DNA of 64,000 nt from Nocardia amikacinitolerans NBRC 108937 (GTDB lineage Bacteria; Actinomycetota; Actinomycetes; Mycobacteriales; Mycobacteriaceae). How positions within the stretch are numbered: position 1 is the first letter of the stretch; each line of letters starts with the position of its first letter. Positions 60,862 through 64,000 of the stretch are shown here, piece by piece. Made by a program: the position numbers and the translations under genes. The DNA is taken from positions 124,001 through 188,000 of the forward strand of contig NZ_BDAU01000030.1 in NCBI RefSeq assembly GCF_001612615.1, given 5' to 3'. The notes under the pieces were generated by a model. That model was not told where the DNA came from. It saw only the letters and a list, made by a program, of their open reading frames with translations, and made no database searches.

Positions 60862-61901
60862 GCGTTCCTCCGGTGGGCCGGGCCGCTGTCGCGCAGCATC
60901 AGGATCAACAGCCACGGTGCGCCGACCGTCGCGGTGACGACGCCGACCGGCAGCCCCTCGATCGGCAGCAGGTGCTGGGCCGTCAGGTCGCAGCCGACCA
61001 GCAGCGTCGCGCCTGCCAGACCGGTCGCGGCCAGCGTCGCGGCCGTCGGCGGCCCGGCCAGCATGCGCACCAGGTGCGGCACCGCGAGCGCCACGAACGA
61101 CACCGGTCCGGCCAGTGCGGCAGCAAGCGAAGCCAACGCGACGGTCGTCAGCAGCAGCCGCAGCCGCGCGGCGGAGACGGCGACGCCGAGGGTGGCTGCG
61201 GACTCGTCGCCGAGGTCGAGCACGGCCAGGGTTCGGTGCTGCACCGCCAAGGCGATCAGCACCAGCACGCAGGCGATCGCGGCGCCGCGCACTTCCGGCC
61301 AGGTGCGGCCGTAGAGCGAACCCGCCGTCCACTGCATCGCCGCTCCGGCAAGTTCTTTCGGGAAGCGCACGACGACGAGATTCACCGCCGCCGCCAAGCC
61401 CGCCTGCACCGCGAGGCCGACCAGCACGAGCCTCAGGACCGGCAGCCCCGAACGCCAGCCGAGCACACCGAGCAGGAACGCGGCGAACAGGCCACCGCCC
61501 AGCGCGCCGAGCGGAATCAGCGTCTGCCCCGCGCCCGCCGCCAGCACCAGCACCGCGCCCAGCGACGCGCCGCCGGTCACGCCCATGACATCCGGCGAGG
61601 CCAACGGGTTGCGGAAAAGTCGTTGCAGCACCGCCCCCGCGATCGCCAGACCGGCGCCCGCGATCATTCCGGCGACGAGCCGCGGCGCGCGGAACTCCTG
61701 GACGACGTACACCTCGCCGGGATCGCCGACGCCGAAGGCCGCCCGCAGCGCCGAGGGAACCGACATCCGCACCTCACCGAAGGCGATCGCCAGAATCGTG
61801 AACAGCGCCAAGGCAACTGCGCACACCACGATCAGCACGGCCACGCGCCGTCGTCGGAAGATCGGGGATGTCGCCACAGGCGTCGTCGTTTCCACCACCA
61901 T
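60858..61901 (-). CDS. Iron-siderophore ABC permease (FecCD family), second
   Basis: The 347-residue protein has about nine helices and the FecCD landmarks FRAPRLVAGMIAGAGLAIAGAVLQRLFRNPLASPDVMGV and VALAVPHLVRMLAG. With the other permease it forms the membrane channel for the ferric siderophore. ATG 61901 shares one base with the stop of the first permease. Confidence 0.92.
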   Translation of the reverse strand: MVVETTTPVATSPIFRRRRVAVLIVVCAVALALFTILAIAFGEVRMSVPSALRAAFGVGDPGEVYVVQEFRAPRLVAGMIAGAGLAIAGAVLQRLFRNPLASPDVMGVTGGASLGAVLVLAAGAGQTLIPLGALGGGLFAAFLLGVLGWRSGLPVLRLVLVGLAVQAGLAAAVNLVVVRFPKELAGAAMQWTAGSLYGRTWPEVRGAAIACVLVLIALAVQHRTLAVLDLGDESAATLGVAVSAARLRLLLTTVALASLAAALAGPVSFVALAVPHLVRMLAGPPTAATLAATGLAGATLLVGCDLTAQHLLPIEGLPVGVVTATVGAPWLLILMLRDSGPAHRRNA

Positions 61902-62917
61902 CAGCGAACCTCCCGCGTGCGGGCGAGCAGGGCGAGCAGCGGCGCGCCGAGAAAGGCGGTGACGATACCGACCTCCACCTCGGACGGACGGGCGACCAGG
62001 CGGCCGAGAATGTCCGCGGCCAGTAACAGCAGGGGTCCCGCGATCAGACAGCCGGGGAGCAACAGCCGGTGGGAATTGCCGACCAGCGGACGCACCAGGT
62101 GCGGCGCCGCCAAGCCGACGAAGGCGATCGGCCCGGACACCGCGACCGCCGAACCGGCAAGCAGCACAACGGCACACGTTCCGGCCAACCGGATCCGGGC
62201 GACCGGCGCGCCGAGCGACTTCGCCGCCTCGTCGCCGAGCGCGAGGGTGTCGAGGGCGGGCGCGATCCCGGCCCCGATCAGCAGACCGAGCACCATCGCG
62301 GGCGCGACAGGAACGAGGGCGGCGAGATCGCGCTGGGCGATCGAACCCGCCAACCAGAAACGCGCCTCGTCCAGCGTGCGCTCGCTGAACACCAGTACCG
62401 CCGAGGTCCACGAGACCAGCACCAATTGCAGGACGGTGCCGCCGAGTACCAGCCGGACCGGGTCCAAGCCGCCGCTGCGCCGTCCGAGCGCCATGGTGAA
62501 AGCCGCCGCGGCAGCGCCGCCCGCGAAGGCGAACCAGACGAACTGCACCGGCCGGTCGAGACCGAGCGCGAAAATCGCTGTCACCACGGCCAATCCGGCG
62601 CCTGCGTTGATCCCGAGGGTGGTCGGGGACGCGAGCGGGTTGCGCGTGACTCCTTGGACGATCGCTCCGGCGAGCCCGAGAGCGGCCCCCACCGCGATGC
62701 CGACCAGCGTGCGCGGAAGCCGCATATCGATGATCACCAGTGCGTCGCGGCTCTGCACGGCGCCGAGCAATGCCTGGACCACCGTCGCGACGGGCACCGA
62801 TCGCGCGCCGAGCGCGAGACTCAGAACGATGCACAGCAGCAATCCCGCAATCCCGGCGAAGTACACCGGAATCCGGCGCCGTCGCGGGGCGGTTCGCCTC
62901 ATCTCGGTCGTGGTCAC
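61901..62917 (-). CDS. Iron-siderophore ABC permease (FecCD family), first gene of the operon
   Basis: A 338-residue polytopic permease with MRLPRTLVGIAVGAALGLAGAIVQGVTRNPLASPTTLGI and AFVGLAAPHLVRPLVGN. I place the start at GTG 62917, because the frame upstream of it is occupied by the iron box and a TTGACA -35 element. An ATG at 62902 (MRRTAPRRRR) is the other candidate. It heads a nine-gene operon that runs to 50911. Confidence 0.88.
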   Translation of the reverse strand: MTTTEMRRTAPRRRRIPVYFAGIAGLLLCIVLSLALGARSVPVATVVQALLGAVQSRDALVIIDMRLPRTLVGIAVGAALGLAGAIVQGVTRNPLASPTTLGINAGAGLAVVTAIFALGLDRPVQFVWFAFAGGAAAAAFTMALGRRSGGLDPVRLVLGGTVLQLVLVSWTSAVLVFSERTLDEARFWLAGSIAQRDLAALVPVAPAMVLGLLIGAGIAPALDTLALGDEAAKSLGAPVARIRLAGTCAVVLLAGSAVAVSGPIAFVGLAAPHLVRPLVGNSHRLLLPGCLIAGPLLLLAADILGRLVARPSEVEVGIVTAFLGAPLLALLARTREVR

Positions 62918-62928
62918 GGGGCGGAAGC

Positions 62929-62947
62929 ATAGGTTAGCTATACCTAA
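62929..62947 (-). promoter_or_regulatory. IdeR/DmdR1-type iron box controlling the siderophore operon
   Basis: On the minus strand TTAGGTATAGCTAACCTAT matches the iron box TTAGGTTAGGCTAACCTAA at 15 of 19 positions. TTGACA (62956-62951) lies just upstream and TATGCT (62931-62926) overlaps its far end, so the Fe2+-bound repressor would block RNA polymerase. This predicts expression only under iron limitation. Confidence 0.85.
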
Positions 62948-62956
62948 GTTTGTCAA

Positions 62957-63499
62957 CGAGTTCGTGCTGGTCGAGCGACCGAAACGGTCCGGCTCGATAG
63001 TGTTTCAGACCTGCGGAAACCGACGCTTCACACCGCGCGGAACGAGCCCGCCGGGCCGCTCGGCGACGCCCTCGGAGGCCGGGTAACCGGACTGCGGCGA
63101 TGCCCAACCGTCCCCGCTTCGAAGACGCGCCGGACCGAGTCGCCCACGCCGAGATTCGACAGCGGATCAGCGCCCGAGCCACCAAGCGGCTACCGATGAA
63201 TTGCGCTCTCCACCAATAGCCTTCACAGCAAACTCACAGGTTCGTCGATTTGTCCGGATCCGCCGACGACCGGCCCGGCGGCCGCCACGACCACACCGGC
63301 CCGGCCCGGCATGCGCGCGACGGGCGGAGGACGCCACACAGCCATCGGAAACGAACATCCTTCAGTTGGCGTCGTCGCGCGGAAAATCTCCGACGCAACC
63401 GGCCGACGGCGCGAACATCTCGTCGCCGCGGGCTGTGAGAACCGTCTCCGAAGGTTTAGACGTTCGACGGTGGCGTTCGCCCGCTCCTGGACACGCCCC
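62957..63499. other. 543-base stretch without a credible gene
   Basis: Between the iron-regulated promoter and the partial gene at 63500 I see no frame with balanced composition. The longest plus-strand reading (63201-63578) is Arg/Pro/Ala-rich and antisense to the next gene. One hairpin is present at 62971-62997 (TCGAGC-GACCG, AAA loop, CGGTC, two-base bulge, GCTCGA). Nothing else stands out. Confidence 0.5.
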
Positions 63500-63997
63500 T
63501 CACCCGGCGCGGGCGCGGGCGAGGAACCACTGTGCCAGCCAGTCGACGGCGGTTCGGCCGTCGGCGTCGATGACGTAGTGGCCGTAGCTCTGGTGCGCGC
63601 CCGAGGTGACGAAGGCGGTTGCGCTCAACGCTTCCGAGATCAGTCGCAGGACCGCGTCCGGTCCCTGTCCGCCGACCGCGCCGAGTACGTCGCGGGTGAG
63701 CCGGTGCAGTTCCGCGCCCGCCGCGCCGGCGAGGTCGTCCGCGGCCAACGTCACGAAGCCGAGCAGGGTCGGGAGCACGGCGTGCGCCCGCGCCGCGATG
63801 TCGAGCGGCGCCGCACCGGACCGTGCCGCCTGGACGACGTCCCACAGATCGTCCTGCAACAGAGTCGCCTGAGCGACCAGCGCGGGCGCGTCGATCTCCG
63901 CGAGCGCGCGCACCAGCTGCGCCGCGAGGTGGACCGCGCCGCTGTCGTCCGGGATCAGGCCGAGCAGCCGCGACACCTCGCGCAGGTCGTCGCCCAC
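63500..63997 (-). CDS. Helical hypothetical protein, probably continuing past the window edge
   Basis: At least 165 residues of an all-helical, Ala/Leu-rich soluble protein (VRALAEIDAPALVAQATLLQDDLWDVV). I do not recognise a family. A GTG at 63997 could be the start, but the frame is still open at base 64000, so the N-terminus may lie outside the window. It is in the same orientation as the siderophore operon but 543 bases upstream of its promoter, so it is not part of it. Confidence 0.5.
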   Translation of the reverse strand: MGDDLREVSRLLGLIPDDSGAVHLAAQLVRALAEIDAPALVAQATLLQDDLWDVVQAARSGAAPLDIAARAHAVLPTLLGFVTLAADDLAGAAGAELHRLTRDVLGAVGGQGPDAVLRLISEALSATAFVTSGAHQSYGHYVIDADGRTAVDWLAQWFLARARAG

Positions 63998-64000
63998 CGT

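Noticed and set aside
60862..61332. Upstream extension of the ABC ATPase frame
   Set aside because: It overlaps the permease gene and lacks ABC features; GTG 60861 in the upstream stop is the natural start.
62918..62956. TTG start at 62956 for the first siderophore permease
   Set aside because: Those bases are the TTGACA promoter element and the iron box, so they cannot also be the translated N-terminus.
63201..63578. Plus-strand frame in the final intergenic region
   Set aside because: Arg/Pro/Ala-rich with no recognisable feature, and antisense to the partial gene at its 3' end.

Overview
The window is GC-rich actinobacterial DNA. A mycolyltransferase-like esterase, a cutinase, CYP125 with sterol side-chain thiolases, an F420-type oxidoreductase and an IdeR-type iron box all point to a mycolate-containing genus. 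Nocardia or a close relative is the best guess from gene content; I cannot name a species. There is no rRNA, tRNA, CRISPR array, insertion sequence or integrase that I can see.

Layout. Bases 1-7146: two adjacent large P-loop NTPases, the first ending in a beta-propeller and the second in a very long helical tail; its partners may continue left of the window. 7172-11385: a polytopic membrane protein, a secreted cutinase and a class II glutamine amidotransferase. 11458-15058: a three-gene molybdenum hydroxylase operon (2Fe-2S, FAD, Mo subunits). 15225-26398: small accessory units, including an orphan peptide-binding lipoprotein, a VOC protein with its MerR/TipA regulator and a textbook operator, a WYL regulator with a VOC protein, an F420 oxidoreductase, an amine oxidase divergent from a TetR regulator, a two-EF-hand protein and a nitronate monooxygenase. 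26481-36443: sterol and acyl-CoA catabolism (paired DUF35 proteins, Ltp4/Ltp3-like thiolases, a third thiolase, an acyl-CoA synthetase, an aldehyde dehydrogenase, CYP125) with several TetR regulators. 37246-44465: a complete aromatic meta-cleavage operon (hydrolase, extradiol dioxygenase, FAD hydroxylase, hydratase, acylating aldehyde dehydrogenase, aldolase) controlled by a divergent TetR gene. 44530-50853: membrane and cell-envelope genes.

50911-62956 is the most striking locus: one long minus-strand operon for an NRPS-independent (NIS) siderophore. From the promoter it encodes two FecCD-type permeases, their ATPase, a binding lipoprotein, an ATP-grasp ligase, a NIS synthetase, a 999-residue fusion of an MFS exporter with a second NIS synthetase, a PLP decarboxylase and an HpcH/HpaI aldolase. 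A 19-bp iron box lies beside a TTGACA -35 element at the head. The enzyme set recalls staphyloferrin B (SbnG, SbnH, SbnD and NIS-synthetase equivalents) but lacks SbnA/SbnB-like genes and any N-hydroxylase, and adds an ATP-grasp enzyme. It therefore looks like a citrate-type carboxylate siderophore whose exact structure cannot be read from the DNA.

Many operons here use 4-bp ATGA/GTGA stop-start overlaps, so translational coupling is a general theme. Strong GC-rich hairpins without U-tracts separate most convergent gene pairs.
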